From contig CM037877.1 of assembly GCA_021292165.1 (NCBI GenBank), positions 304,362,063 to 304,426,062 of the forward strand: 64,000 nt of DNA, given 5' to 3'. Shown here one piece after another: positions 34,505-44,104 of the stretch (position 1 is its first letter; every line of letters starts with the position of its first letter). Both the position numbers and the translations under genes were made by a program. The DNA comes from Shinisaurus crocodilurus. Lineage: Eukaryota > Chordata > Lepidosauria > Squamata > Shinisauridae. Below the pieces are notes generated by a model. That model had not been told where the DNA came from, made no database searches, and saw nothing but the letters and a program-made list of their open reading frames with translations.

Positions 34505-35022
34505 CCTCCAAAGATATGCCAAAGTGTTGTGCTAGTTTTGTTCTCTGTTGTGCCTCAAACCCCAAGTTTTGTACCACTACCAAAATCATGAAAATGACAT
34601 ACCCTTACATGAGGTATGGCAAATGCTAAAATTTTCACATTCTGATATCATCTCCAAACCTATGACAAAATTTTGTGTTCTTTTGTGCTACAAACCCCAA
34701 GTTTTGCACCACCACCAGAAACATGAAGATGACACCCTTCGCGGGACCTGGTGAAGGCAAAAAATCTTCATTCTCATATCACCTCTGAACCTATGTCAAG
34801 GTTTTGTGTTCTTTTGTGCCTCAAATCTCGAGTTTTGTGCCACCACTAAAAGTGTAAAAATGACACATCTTTAGGTGGGGAATGGCAAATGCTAAAATTT
34901 CCACATTCTCATAACACCTCTGAACCTATGCCAAGGGTTTGTGCTAGTTTTGTGCTCTTTTGTGCCGCAAATACCAAGTTTTGCACCACCACCAAAAGTG
35001 TGAAAATGACATACCCTTAACT
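34505..35022. repeat. Satellite-like tandem array, about 131-146-bp unit, four copies
   Basis: Each unit contains CAAGTTTTG(T/C)ACCACCACCA, ATGAAAATGACA, GGCAAATGCTAAAATTT and CACCTCTGAACCTATG. Unit anchors lie at about 34564, 34699, 34830 and 34976. The units are diverged from one another, so the array is old. Confidence 0.85.
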
Positions 35023-35264
35023 GGACACAGCACCCAGTGAATGTGACACAAAGCAAATTCAATACGTGCAGCTTTTCCTGAACATGGAGATGCAGCAAAA
35101 GGAAAAGGCACACCTGCAGAATTTCTGCCTCCTGGGCAGCTATTAAAAGTAAGGGAGACCCAACAGGTGGAAAAGAAGTACTCATGCATTTCCGCTCACT
35201 AACAAAGTAGAAACTGTAGTAAGTAGTAAAACTGTAGTAAAAGTAGTAAGCAAATTTAAGAAGG

Positions 35265-35500
35265 CTTATTTCTCTTTATCAAGGCCAGTTTTACAAACTT
35301 CGCAGTTCGATAAGATATATAATAATCCATTCCAGGCAGCTAACCGAAAAACAAGTTTTCTTAACGGCGAAGCATCTACTAAAACACCAACGAGAGGAAG
35401 AAGACATTGGGCTCTCAAATCTGTATCTTGGAGGCATTCTAAAAGGAAATGGTACAAATCCTCTACTTGTCTACAGCCACAGGGGCGCTGACTTTTTGCT
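35265..35500 (-). mobile_element. Non-LTR retrotransposon C-terminal fragment
   Basis: The minus strand reads RPCGCRQVEDLYHFLLECLQ, the CxC…EDxxHxxxEC motif found at the C-terminus of many LINE polymerases, then RLAAWNGLLYILSNCE and a stop. The rest of the element is absent. Confidence 0.6.
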
Positions 35501-35939
35501 TTAGGGAGCCCATCATCGCCCCAAGTGAGAGCAGGGGGATGGATGCTGCTCTTTGCCATCACTGCAAACACGCACAGCGAGACCAGAGAGAAGCAGACGA
35601 CACCCCCCCTCCGTTTGGTGAGGAACTCGCAGGCGGGCAGGCGGGGGGGGGGGGTACAAGTCGCCGCCCCACACTCCTGCTGATGCCAGGAGAGTGGGAT
35701 TGCACGCGAGCCATCCCACTACGGGGTGGGGAAGCAGCCGATCCTTAGTTCGGGCACAGCAGGGGGGGGCAGGCAACTTTAAGTCCAAAGTGACTACAAA
35801 GCCATTCTTGGCTTAAAGTGTCGCCTGAAGTTCTGAACCCACCCAATATAGTGGGGCTGCTACTGCTGCATGGGTGAACAGTCCTGAGAAAAAACAAAGA
35901 AATCCCCCCACCCCAAGAAACTTAGAAAGCATCACTCAC

Positions 35940-36234
35940 CATCTTCTAAATATTCGGAAATGGGCCTCAAGCTTGGGAAGACAGGCCTCAGGGTTTCCAG
36001 GTAGTCTAGGAATCGTTTGTGCGCCAATTCTCCCTTTTGCAGCACTGTGTCGATCAGGCTTTCTACTAACTCACGTGGATCCTGTATCTGACTCAGGGAG
36101 GAGAATTCATCCCGTGTGAGGAGGCTTTGGGTTTTTGCCACCGCCAAGATCAAAAAGGGCTCTCTTTGAAGGGCTTCTGTTAGCTTCCTCCTGGCCTTCC
36201 GTATAAGATCAGAGGGTGTTTCACCAGAGGCCAT
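35940..36234 (-). CDS. Copy B exon 1 (coding part): CARD
   Basis: ATG at 36234-36232, 19 bases inside an exon with acceptor TTTGTTTTTCAG (exon begins at 36253). The donor is GAAGATG|GTGAGT, phase 1. The 98 residues carry the CARD pattern [50 protein letters not shown] and end in [14 protein letters not shown] as in copy A. The frame is fully intact despite the lesions in the large exon. Confidence 0.78.
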
Positions 36235-36459
36235 GGCTTACACACCAGCAGAGCTGAAAAACAAACAAAAACTTTTCCTTCAATTTGGGGGGGGGGGTAG
36301 GTAAGAGGATAAGACTACCAATTACTGATCATGATGGGTATATGCTACCTCCAGTATCAGAGGCAGTGTGCTTCTGTACACCAGTTGCTGGGGAACATGG
36401 GCGGGAGGGTGCTGTTGCACTCATGTCCTGCTTGTGGGATCCCATGGGCAGCTGGTTGG

Positions 36460-36530
36460 CCGCTGTGTGAACAGAATGCTGGACTAGATGGACCCTTGGC
36501 CTGATCCAGCATGTTCTATGTTCCCATGCG
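36460..36530 (+). mobile_element. SINE/LINE 3'-tail fragment
   Basis: ATGCTGGACTAGATGGACCC … GATCCAGCATGTTCTATGTT is the common squamate SINE end sequence. Confidence 0.5.
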
Positions 36531-36571
36531 CTAAAGGCAGCTTGTAATTCATCCAGAGAATGGGGGGGGGG

Positions 36572-36604
<33 letters not shown>

Positions 36605-37370
36605 AAATTTATATTGCGCTCTACACCAGAGAGCAGTACAATATACAAAATAACTCAAACAATAATCATCACAATTTAACTAAAACTACATTAAAATACT
36701 TAAAATGGGCTACAATCCAGGTAAATTTAAATTAACAACAACAAATAATTAAAAGCATCAAGACTTAAAACTAAAATCACAGCAGTTACTCAGTTCACAC
36801 GAAGTCTAACACCTATGTCTCCAAGTTGAACTGATAGGTTTTCAGGTCACATTCCATCCGAAGGTGTAAAGGAAGAGAGTTCCACAATCGTGGAGCCAAA
36901 GGAGAAAATGCCCGGAGCCTAGAATTTGCCACCTTCGTCCAAGGCACTTCCAAAAACCCTGAGTCCGCAGATCGAGTTCTCCTAAGAGGTGTGTGCCACG
37001 TGACCAACTCAGCCAAATAAGTGGGAAGGGAAGAGCATAGTGCCTTAAATGTCAAGAAAAGAAGTTTGAAATAAGTCCTTGCCCTGACCAGCAACCAGTG
37101 TAATGCTCTACGGGGACGAGAAACATGGGAATAATGGGGCAGGTTAAGAACCGCACGTACAGCACTATTCTGCACCAAAACAAGGGGACGAAGTGAAGAA
37201 GGCAAACCCGCCAAAAGACTATTACAGTAATCCAAGCATGAAATGACCAAAGCATGGACAAGAAGCTTCGCAATCTCCGGGGTCAAGAATCGATGAATCC
37301 GTCGGATGTTAGCAAGATGGAAGCCACATGTCTTTATTATCATATTCACAATCATCTTCACCATTCTGGG
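36572..37370 (-). mobile_element. L2-type LINE fragment with polymerase C-terminus
   Basis: The minus strand is open for 183 codons: FLTPEIAKLLVHALVISCLD, YCNSLLAGLPSS, RALHWLLVRARTYFKLLFLT and LAPRLWNSLPLHLR. These are hallmarks of L2 reverse-transcriptase C-termini. It ends in a 3' UTR with an (AAT)n tract at 36574-36602. It is 5'-truncated and is not a host gene despite its long frame. Confidence 0.88.
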
Positions 37371-37546
37371 ATTGCTTTATACAACATGGATGGAACCCAC
37401 AGATAATACCAAGTGAGCAAGGTGGACAACCACGTTGAAAAGGACATCCTTACAGAACAAGGAGTCTTTCCAACCTGGGTTTTGTGGCCAGCCACAGAGA
37501 TTAGCAAGGCTTTTGAAAGAAAGCAGAGGTGCATCCTGTGGTTTAC

Positions 37547-37709
37547 GCTGGCTCAGTGTGTCTGAGTGTGGAAAGCTAAGCAGGGTCAGGCCTGGTTATT
37601 TCTTGGATGGGAGACCCCTCCTCTAGTTTCCTGCATTGAGCAGGGGTTGGACTTGATGGCCTTGTAGGCTCCTTTCAACTCTATGATCTATGAAATCTGT
37701 GAAATCCAT
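37547..37709 (+). mobile_element. 5S rRNA-derived SINE with CR1-like tail
   Basis: GCTGGCTCAGTGTGTCTGAG head with GGAAAGCTAAGCAGGGTC and CTTGGATGGGAGACC. The tail ends CTATGATCTATGAAATCTGTG. Confidence 0.87.
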
Positions 37710-37734
37710 GAGAAAGAACTCAAAATGTATAAAT

Positions 37735-37805
37735 TGTTGTGAACCGCCCAGAGAGCTTCGGCTGTGGGGCGGTGTAGAAATGAAATAAATGAAATGAAAT
37801 GAAAA
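37735..37805 (+). mobile_element. LINE 3' end fragment
   Basis: GTGAACCGCCCAGAGAGCTT … GGGCGGTGTAGAAATGAAAT followed by (AAATG)n is the standard short LINE 3' terminus seen elsewhere in the window (55.95 and 59.57 kb). Confidence 0.6.
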
Positions 37806-37906
37806 ATGATTGCAAAACAGGTGACTCCAGAAAGTGCACCAGAACAGCCAGAGACTGTGGATCATCACAATGCGTGTCATTTCAAGCAATTAGCATCAAG
37901 AAAACA

Positions 37907-38142
37907 TTTTTTTTATTATTATATTTATACCCCACCTTTTTTCCTGAAAGGAACCCAAGGCGGCTTACATAATCCTCCTCCTCCTCTCCATTTTATCCTC
38001 ACAACAACCCTGTGAGGTAGGTTAGGCTGAGAGTCAGTGACTGGCCCAAAGTCACCCAGTGAGTTTCATGGCTGAGCGGGGACTAGAACCTGGATCTCCA
38101 GAGTCCCCAGTCCAACACTCTCACCACTACGCCACTCCTTTC
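37907..38142 (-). mobile_element. tRNA-derived SINE (Squam-type)
   Basis: Reverse orientation: TATTTATACCCCACC, ATCCTCACAACAACCCTGTG, CTGGCCCAAAGTCACCCAGT and CCAACACTCTCACCACTACG. Confidence 0.85.
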
Positions 38143-38270
38143 AAACACATACAGAAACACGCACAGCCAAGAATCTCACTGCTCGACTTTCCAGCTGCCC
38201 CAGCAGCTCCAGCTCCAGTCTCTTGTGAAAAGATGTCTGCAGAATTCTTTCACTGTTAGTGGCGACTGAA

Positions 38271-39000
38271 AAGCTAGATCTTAAGGGACAGTATTATATC
38301 TCTGTACAGTTTTTTCTGAGTGTTATCTTATTGGCTAGATGTCAAGGACACCTTGTCAGGACATAGCTTGTGTAAAACTGCAGTAATTTGCTGAGTCACA
38401 ATAATGGGAACAATTCCAAATCCTCATTAAGACCCTTTGGTTTTAAAGTGTCTAGTAATTTAATAATCCATTGTATTTCCCTCCTTAATAGTTTTTTCTC
38501 ATTATTGGTGTTCATTTCATCCGGAGCCCAAAACATGAAGTCTGTGCAGGAATGTTGTTGTTCTACAAAATGCTGAGTTAGTGGTGCACCTTGTCTATTA
38601 TTTTTTTATATTACTAAGGTATTCTCCTATACGTTTTTTTAGGGGTCTGATGGTTTTGCCTACATAGATTTTGGGGCATTTACATTGGATAGCATAAATG
38701 ACAAAAGAACTGTTACAGATGGTAAAGTATTTTAAAGAATGCTTTTGTTGATCTGAGGAATTTTCAAAGGCTGTCATCTTGTTGGTATATCTGCAAGTAG
38801 CAGCAGTTCCCACAGGGATGATGTCCTATGGGCCTGTGAGAATCAAACAGAACATTGGGCAGGCTTCTATAATTTTCTTTAAATTCACTCCTTATTAATA
38901 GATCTCTAATATTCCTGGTTCTTTTAAAGGAGACCATTGGTTGGTTTTGGCAACCAGGAATGCCTTGTACCATATGCCATGCCAATGTCTTCTAATCATT
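38271..39000 (-). mobile_element. Penelope-like element fragment with GIY-YIG endonuclease
   Basis: The minus strand encodes, in broken frames, FKRTRNIRDLLIRSEFKENY, the Cys-rich HHPCGNCCY, then SSFVIYAIQCKCPKIYVGKT with IRPLKKRI, the GIY-YIG core. Further on it reads LRREIQWIIKLLDTLKPKGL with NED. This order (end of RT, Cys motif, GIY-YIG) marks Penelope-like elements. At least one frame break separates the parts. Confidence 0.75.
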
Positions 39001-39174
39001 AGTCGTAAATCTCTCCAAAAAAGCACTATCTCCTGCTGAAGTATTTGTCCTGGACAAATTCTGATTCAGAGGAGAAGGAGGTGGAACTTGCCGCTGAATT
39101 GCCAAGGACAGTTGAACCAGAGATAAGCAGGGAGGTGGAAGAGAGTCAGTTAGCCTCAAATACCGTAAGAAGCC

Positions 39175-39345
39175 AGAGCAAGTCTGCATACCCTCCAACA
39201 TTTCACAGAAAGAAATAGGGACACACACATGTGAATTTGTAAGAGGTATGGTTAAGCAACATGTGATCAAGAGGGCGTGGCCAGGCCACATGAGGGCGTG
39301 GCCAAGGGTATGGCCAGGAAACCAAAGGGCATGGTCAAGTACAAA
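39175..39345. repeat. Repeat with GGGCGTGGCCA units
   Basis: CATACCCTCCAACATTTC followed by several GAGGGCGTGGCCAGG/AAGGG-like units. It is probably one end of a transposable element. Confidence 0.5.
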
Positions 39346-39930
39346 GTTATTAGAGGAAACACACAAATTTTATATATTATAATTATTACATTATTGTATT
39401 ATACTATTTATAATATTTATAAGTGACTTTTGTAATATTTTTTTTAACCTCAAATCCTTGTTGATATCTGGTGTTTTTCGGGAGGGGGGACAGTGCTTGC
39501 AGGGCAATCTCTTTGTTTTAAAATTGTCAGGATTGGCACAAATTCAACAGTTGAAGCTTACCCACTCACCCCACACCCCCAAACATGGAGCTTCAGAGAG
39601 AAGGGGAAGTTTCTTGCATTTCCTTCTGACACTGTAACCTCACCTGTTAGAGGCACAGAGTCAGCTCTGTTAGGGAATGAAATCTTTGGCAATATAGGAA
39701 TCATGTGATAAATTCCCTTATTCACCTCTCCCTTGGTCCAGGCCAGTGGGTGCAGCCTCCACCTCCTTTTCTTTTCACCCAGCTAATCCCTTTCCCACAG
39801 CAACATTCAGCAGAGGCAGCAGGTACAGCATGCGTGCGCGCGCACACAACATCCTTGCCTGGCTCTCCCAGCTTAGCAGTGTCTGTTCCCTCCCTGCTTA
39901 CTTCAGCTGTTTGAGCCTAAGCAGAGCTAC

Positions 39931-40011
39931 ACTTAAAGGGGCCATGGGCAAAATTGCAGCTAAGCTAAAACTGCAAGCTTAGTTGCAATTTTGCCCATGG
40001 CCCCTTTAAGT
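39931..40011. repeat. Long near-perfect hairpin (35-36-base arms)
   Basis: Left arm 39931-39965 (starts ACTTAAAGGGGCCATGGGCA) pairs with right arm 39976-40011 with one G:T-type mismatch around a 10-base loop. No flanking target duplication could be assigned. It may be a minimal MITE or an inverted duplication. Confidence 0.8.
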
Positions 40012-40324
40012 AGCTTGCAGTTGAGGGAGGCAGGGGAATTCAGGACTCTGCATGACAAAGTGAGAAGCCATGATGGCTTAAGGGTTTTCATAAAGGTCCT
40101 GGCATTTTCAGGGCAATTGGAGACTAGCTTACTCACAGGGTGACTTAGCATGTCGTGTGAACGTGCCCATTGTTTCTTTTAAACCAATACCGGTGTCAGA
40201 AAAAAATTATGTGAAGCAGCTGTACATATGTGGCCTGATCATCTTTCCTTTTCCCCTAAGATTTGCTTGCACCCCTTGAGTTTTCTGAACAGGAACCCAT
40301 CTGGCTCCCTCCACTGAACCACCT

Positions 40325-40745
40325 AAAGCAACCTTCCCCAACCTGATGTTCTCCAGGTGTTTTGGACTTCAACTCCCATCAGCCCCAACCAACGTGACTA
40401 ATGGTCAAGAATTCTAGGCCTTTTGATGCTGCTGCAAGATCTCAGAAGAGTTGTGGAGGAAGGGGACCAATATTGGACTCAGCCTTCCCTAATCTAGTGT
40501 CTTCCAGATGTTTTGGATTACAACTCCCAGAATCCTTGACAGTTAGCCATGTTGGCAGACACTGATGGGAGATGAAAACTCAAGAGGAGCAAGCAAATTT
40601 GTAGGGCAGGAGTGGACTACTTGCGGCCCTCCGGACATTTTGGCCTACAACTCCCATCAGTCCTAGCTGCCACAGCCAATGGTGAGGGATCATGGGACTT
40701 GTAGTCCAAAACATCTGGAGGGCCACAAGTTGCCCACCCCTGGCC
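40325..40745. mobile_element. Cluster of three palindromic hAT-like MITE copies
   Basis: Units near 40325-40430, 40480-40585 and 40605-40742 share CAACTCCCATCAG/CCAGATGTTTTGGA motifs. The last is a full palindrome (CAGGAGTGGACTACTTGCGG … AAGTTGCCCACCCCTG). Confidence 0.65.
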
Positions 40746-41384
40746 TAGGAGAAGAGATGAAAAGCCTACTTCTGGACTGTACCCCTTCAGACTGGAACAA
40801 CTGGAGGGAACAAACGACAGAACACTCCTTTCATTTTGTTTTTAAAGTGCCATACATATATGTGTGGATCCAGACATTCACATTTAATCCCATTGAAATC
40901 AGTGGGACAAGTGAGTAATGACTAAGTCCCATTGGTTTCAATATAATTAAATAGGACACTCAGTAGGGATGGGGGAACCTCTGGCCAGTGTGCAGAATAT
41001 GGACTACAGGTGTTCTCCATTGCATCCTTAGTTGCATAAAAAGAATTTCAGCAGGTGCTCTTTCCCATGCTACTCCTGTGGCTTACTCCTAATTCAATTC
41101 AGTTAAATTACAACCACAACACTTTTTAACAAATTGGTTTAATTATTTAATTGAAGAGAAACTGATTGTTATCTGGAGGGTAGGCTGCAAATTAACTGCA
41201 AATTAACTGAAGGATTTATTTTATTTGCAGTGATTTCAATGGGAAACAAATTAACTGTTTCAGTGGTTCATATCCTCTTTTTTGGTCATGTATAACAGCC
41301 CGCCCCCACCTCTGAGCAGAGCAGACATGCAGAAACCTATCATGCTTACCTCTGAGGAGCCTTCAAATTGTTAAGAATCACATT

Positions 41385-41734
41385 TTGGCCCTGCCCACTC
41401 TTCCTTTGGCTCCACCCACAGATGAAATGCTGCCCGAGCCCTTTCCCATTTTGGAATTCAGCCCTGCCCCTGGGATCATAAAAATGTTCTTCACAGCTGG
41501 TCTAGGTCCAACTCAAAGAGAGTATCAGGGCAGAGTGTTGGACTGGGACTCAGGAGACTTTGGCCCTGCCCACTCTTCCTTTGGCTCCACCCACAGATGA
41601 AATGCTGCCCGAGCCCTTTCCCATTTTGGAATTCAGCCCTGCCCCTGGGATCATAAAAATGTTCTTCACAGCTGGTCTAGGTCCAACTCAAAGAGAGTAT
41701 CAGGGCAGAGTGTTGGACTGGGACTCAGGAGACT
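41385..41734. repeat. Tandem duplication of a 175-bp unit
   Basis: 41385-41559 and 41560-41734 appear identical base for base (TTGGCCCTGCCCACTCTTCC … GGGACTCAGGAGACT). Each unit carries the head of a tRNA-derived SINE, and only the second runs on into the complete SINE. The identity suggests a very recent duplication, or an assembly artefact. Confidence 0.85.
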
Positions 41735-41937
41735 TGGGGTTCTAGTCCCCACTCAGTCATGAAGCTCCCTGGGTGACTTTGGGCCAGTCACTGACTCTCA
41801 ACCTGACCTACCTCACAGGGTTGTTGTGAGGATAAAGTGGAGAGGAGGAGGACCATGTAAGCTGCCTTGGGTTCCTTGCAGGAAAAAAGGTGGGATATAC
41901 GGTAAATTAAATAAATAAAATAAATAAATAAATAAAT
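41704..41937 (+). mobile_element. tRNA-derived SINE (Squam-type)
   Basis: GAGTGTTGGACTGGGACTCA, GGTTCTAGTCCCCACTC, TGGGTGACTTTGGGCCAGTC, ACCTCACAGGGTTGTTGTGA and a (TAAA)n tail. Confidence 0.85.
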
Positions 41938-42439
41938 GTTTGTCTTTTTGGGTGATGTATAACTGCCCCCCACCACCACCTCTGAGCAGACATGCAGAGG
42001 CTTGGTATTCGGGATGCCATTTGAAAGTACTGCATGAGGCATTTATTGTGCGCTTATGGTCAGACGTTTGCATCTTTTCATACTGTCATCATACTCCATG
42101 ACCTCTCCCGTGTTTTCCAGCCATTTTCACAGCTTATTTTTAGAGCGAGGAAAGTCAGCTATTACATTTTGAACCGGAACAAAAGCCTTGTGTACAGCTA
42201 AAAATCCGGTATACTGCAGATATACCACAGCGCCATCTTGTGGTTGGTTAATACAATGTATAGAACGGCAGAAAAGGAAGAAATCTGGGGGGGAAAGCCA
42301 CGTGTAACTGAGGCAGTCTTATTCCTGCAAAGAAAATGGAAGAAGCAGCCTTGGAAAAGCAGCGGGGTAAGCTCCTCATGTAATGAAGCCGATAAAATCC
42401 TCCTTACTTCAGAGTAGAAATGCAGAAACTTGACCTACT

Positions 42440-42610
42440 TACCTTTGAGGAGGCTTCAAATGGGTAAGAATCACATTTTGGCCCTGCCCACAGATGAAAC
42501 GCTGCCACCAAAGTCCTTTTCCATCTTGGAATTTGACTCTTGGATTGAAAAAAAGTTCCCTGCAGCTGGTCTAGGTCCAACCCATAGATAAGTAGAGTGT
42601 CAGAGCAAAG
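42440..42610. repeat. Diverged copy of the 41.35-kb segment
   Basis: TACCTTTGAGGAGGCTTCAA … AATCACATTTTGGCCCTGCC … GCAGCTGGTCTAGGTCCAAC aligns with 41349-41515. It is an older duplication next to the recent 175-base one. Confidence 0.6.
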
Positions 42611-43317
42611 AGCTGGCTAGAACTCTTCTCCCTAATATTTAGTTTTCTACATGCACATATTTTTTTGCATGTGGGAACATTCCATCACGTGAGCCCCTGC
42701 CTGCAGATGGATGCTCAGACACAGATTCACCACTTCTCACATCTGCTGCTTGTAAGAACCAGGTTCGATAAGTATTGGAAGTATCACACATTTTAAATTT
42801 ATTCTAATCTAGGACTCTCTCCCCTCCCCCCTCCTTTTTTTTTTTTTGTCCTAACAGAGGATCTATGTTTTTAACAGCTGCACAACAGCCAGAAATTCAA
42901 CCTGTAACACATCCCCCCTCACTGCATTGCCATGCTCAAAAAAAACTTTACAATCATTATCAGGATCTACCTACCCCACACAGCAAGTTGTTTCCAGAGT
43001 GAGGATAGATATGTTACCCTAGTGTCTATTGTTGTTACTATGAAACAGTTTACCATTATTTGTTTCTTTGTTAAAGTACACTTCCTGTTGCATTTGCTTG
43101 CCTGCAAAAGCTCTTTTTTTAAAAAAATGGACATTTTTGAAACTAAAGGCAGCTGAGTCAGGATTGCATTCACAGAAAACATGCTGCAAAACCCACCCAT
43201 AGTAGGTTTTCTACTGACACAGTTCCCAAAACATGAGCAATCCATTAAAAAAATTAAGAATGGGTGGCAACCTCAAAAAAATATTATTTTTCTCAGATAT
43301 TAACAAATTGAACCTAC

Positions 43318-43405
43318 CTTCTGTTCCCAATGAGAATAGCGAAGCAACCATGTATTTCTTGTGAAGAAAACATTTGAGCCTTTCCCGGACAGCTCAGGGT
43401 GGGGC
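43318..43405 (-). other. Probable non-coding first exon of copy B
   Basis: The donor AACAGAAG|GTAGGTTC at 43318 parallels the copy A donor at 22973. The sequence between it and the ISRE-like site aligns loosely with copy A. Confidence 0.4.
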
Positions 43406-43410
43406 ATGGA

Positions 43411-43440
43411 GACAGAAGTGAAAGCAAAAGTGAAGAAACT
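43411..43440 (-). promoter_or_regulatory. ISRE/IRF-like site upstream of copy B
   Basis: The plus strand reads GACAGAAGTGAAAGCAAAAG then TGAAGAAACT. The minus-strand view AGTTTCTTCACTTTTGCTTT shows three spaced TTTC/CACTT units. It is conserved with 23032-23065 over GTGAAAGCAAA. Confidence 0.5.
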
Positions 43441-43554
43441 ATTAGGCGTTTTGTTCTGTGTTATTTCACCAGCTGGAAGGAAGGATGGGCGGATTCTCTT
43501 TTGGATCAGTTACTAGTTAAGCAAAACATGCAGAGGACAAGAGTAAGCCAACCG

Positions 43555-43760
43555 TTTTCAAAACTGTGGGATGTAAGCAGTGGGTCCCCCAAGGATCTGT
43601 ATCGCCCCTGTGCTATTGAACTGGGCCATAAATGATTTGGAGCCAGAGGTGAACAGTGAAGTAGTAAAGTTTTGCAGGTGACAAAAAATAGATCTGTCCA
43701 AATTGGGCAACAAAATGGCAAATTAAGTTTAATGTACTTAAGTTTAATGAAATCATTGCC
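43555..43760 (+). mobile_element. CR1 LINE fragment, degraded
   Basis: GCAGTGGGTCCCCCAAGGAT … CATAAATGATTTGGAGCCAG … AAATGGCAAATTAAGTTTAA follows the CR1 RT region also seen at 24056-24240. It contains stops and small deletions. Confidence 0.6.
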
Positions 43761-43861
43761 CCCCATTTCAAGTTACCGTATTCCATTTTTAGTAACATGA
43801 AAACTAGTTTGTGGTTTGAGCTGCAGTGGCTGAAATGCAAGTTGTCATGTGATGTTGCAGG

Positions 43862-44045
43862 GACTTTGTGTATGTTATTATTATTATCTTACATTTATTT
43901 ATCGCCCATCTGGCCGGCCACCGGCCACCCTGGGCGATGTACATAGGATAAAAACAAGATAAAATACATTTAAAACAGTATAAAAATTTTAAAATCTTAA
44001 CCCACCCCATATTCCCGCCTGAACAGCCAGGTTTTTAATGAGCGG
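43862..44045 (-). mobile_element. LINE 3' end fragment
   Basis: TATTATTATTATCTTACATT … ATCGCCCATCTGGCCGGCCA … GGCGATGTACATAGGATAAA resembles the 3' UTR of a reverse-oriented L2/CR1-type LINE. Confidence 0.5.
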
Positions 44046-44104
44046 CGGAAGCTCAACAGAGAGGGGGCATGGCGGAGCACATGTCTGTGTATTCACCCTG
44101 AATG

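Larger units (their letters stand above)
33453..35939 (-). other. Copy B intron between CARD and linker exons
   Basis: Holds a 5S SINE (33878-34039), a possible exon relic (34045-34133), a satellite-like array (34505-35022) and a LINE fragment (35265-35500). The stretch 35560-35760 is G-rich with no product. Confidence 0.55.
26272..36234 (-). pseudogene. VLIG copy B: disrupted CARD-VLIG paralogue
   Basis: Recognisable exons: CARD 36234-35940 (phase 1 out), linker 33452-33387 (phase 1 in and out) and large exon 30979-26272. The large exon has a 2-base insertion near 28333-28337 causing an immediate TGA at 28322-28320, TAG at 28248-28246 where copy A has CAG, and TGA at 27774-27772 where copy A has CGA. 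After correcting for the frame shift, homology runs to a normal C-terminal stop at 26272. As it stands it could encode about 1006 residues (CARD plus GTPase domain, GVQGIGKST near residue 740), lacking the C-terminal third. The second CARD is not found. The multiple lesions make sequencing error unlikely. Confidence 0.85.
36254..43317 (-). other. 5' intron of copy B, expanded by insertions
   Basis: In copy A the equivalent intron is about 1.5 kb; here it is about 7 kb. The extra length is explained largely by LINE, Penelope-like and SINE insertions at 36.5-39.3 kb, a hairpin at 39.93 kb, a hAT palindrome cluster at 40.3-40.75 kb and duplicated DNA at 41.2-42.6 kb. Confidence 0.6.

Noticed and set aside
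34505..35022. CRISPR-like array
   Set aside because: The units are contiguous and diverged with no spacers, and the genome is a vertebrate; it is a tandem satellite-like repeat.
36813..37364. 183-codon frame considered as a host gene
   Set aside because: It matches the C-terminus of L2-type LINE polymerases and ends in a LINE 3' tail.
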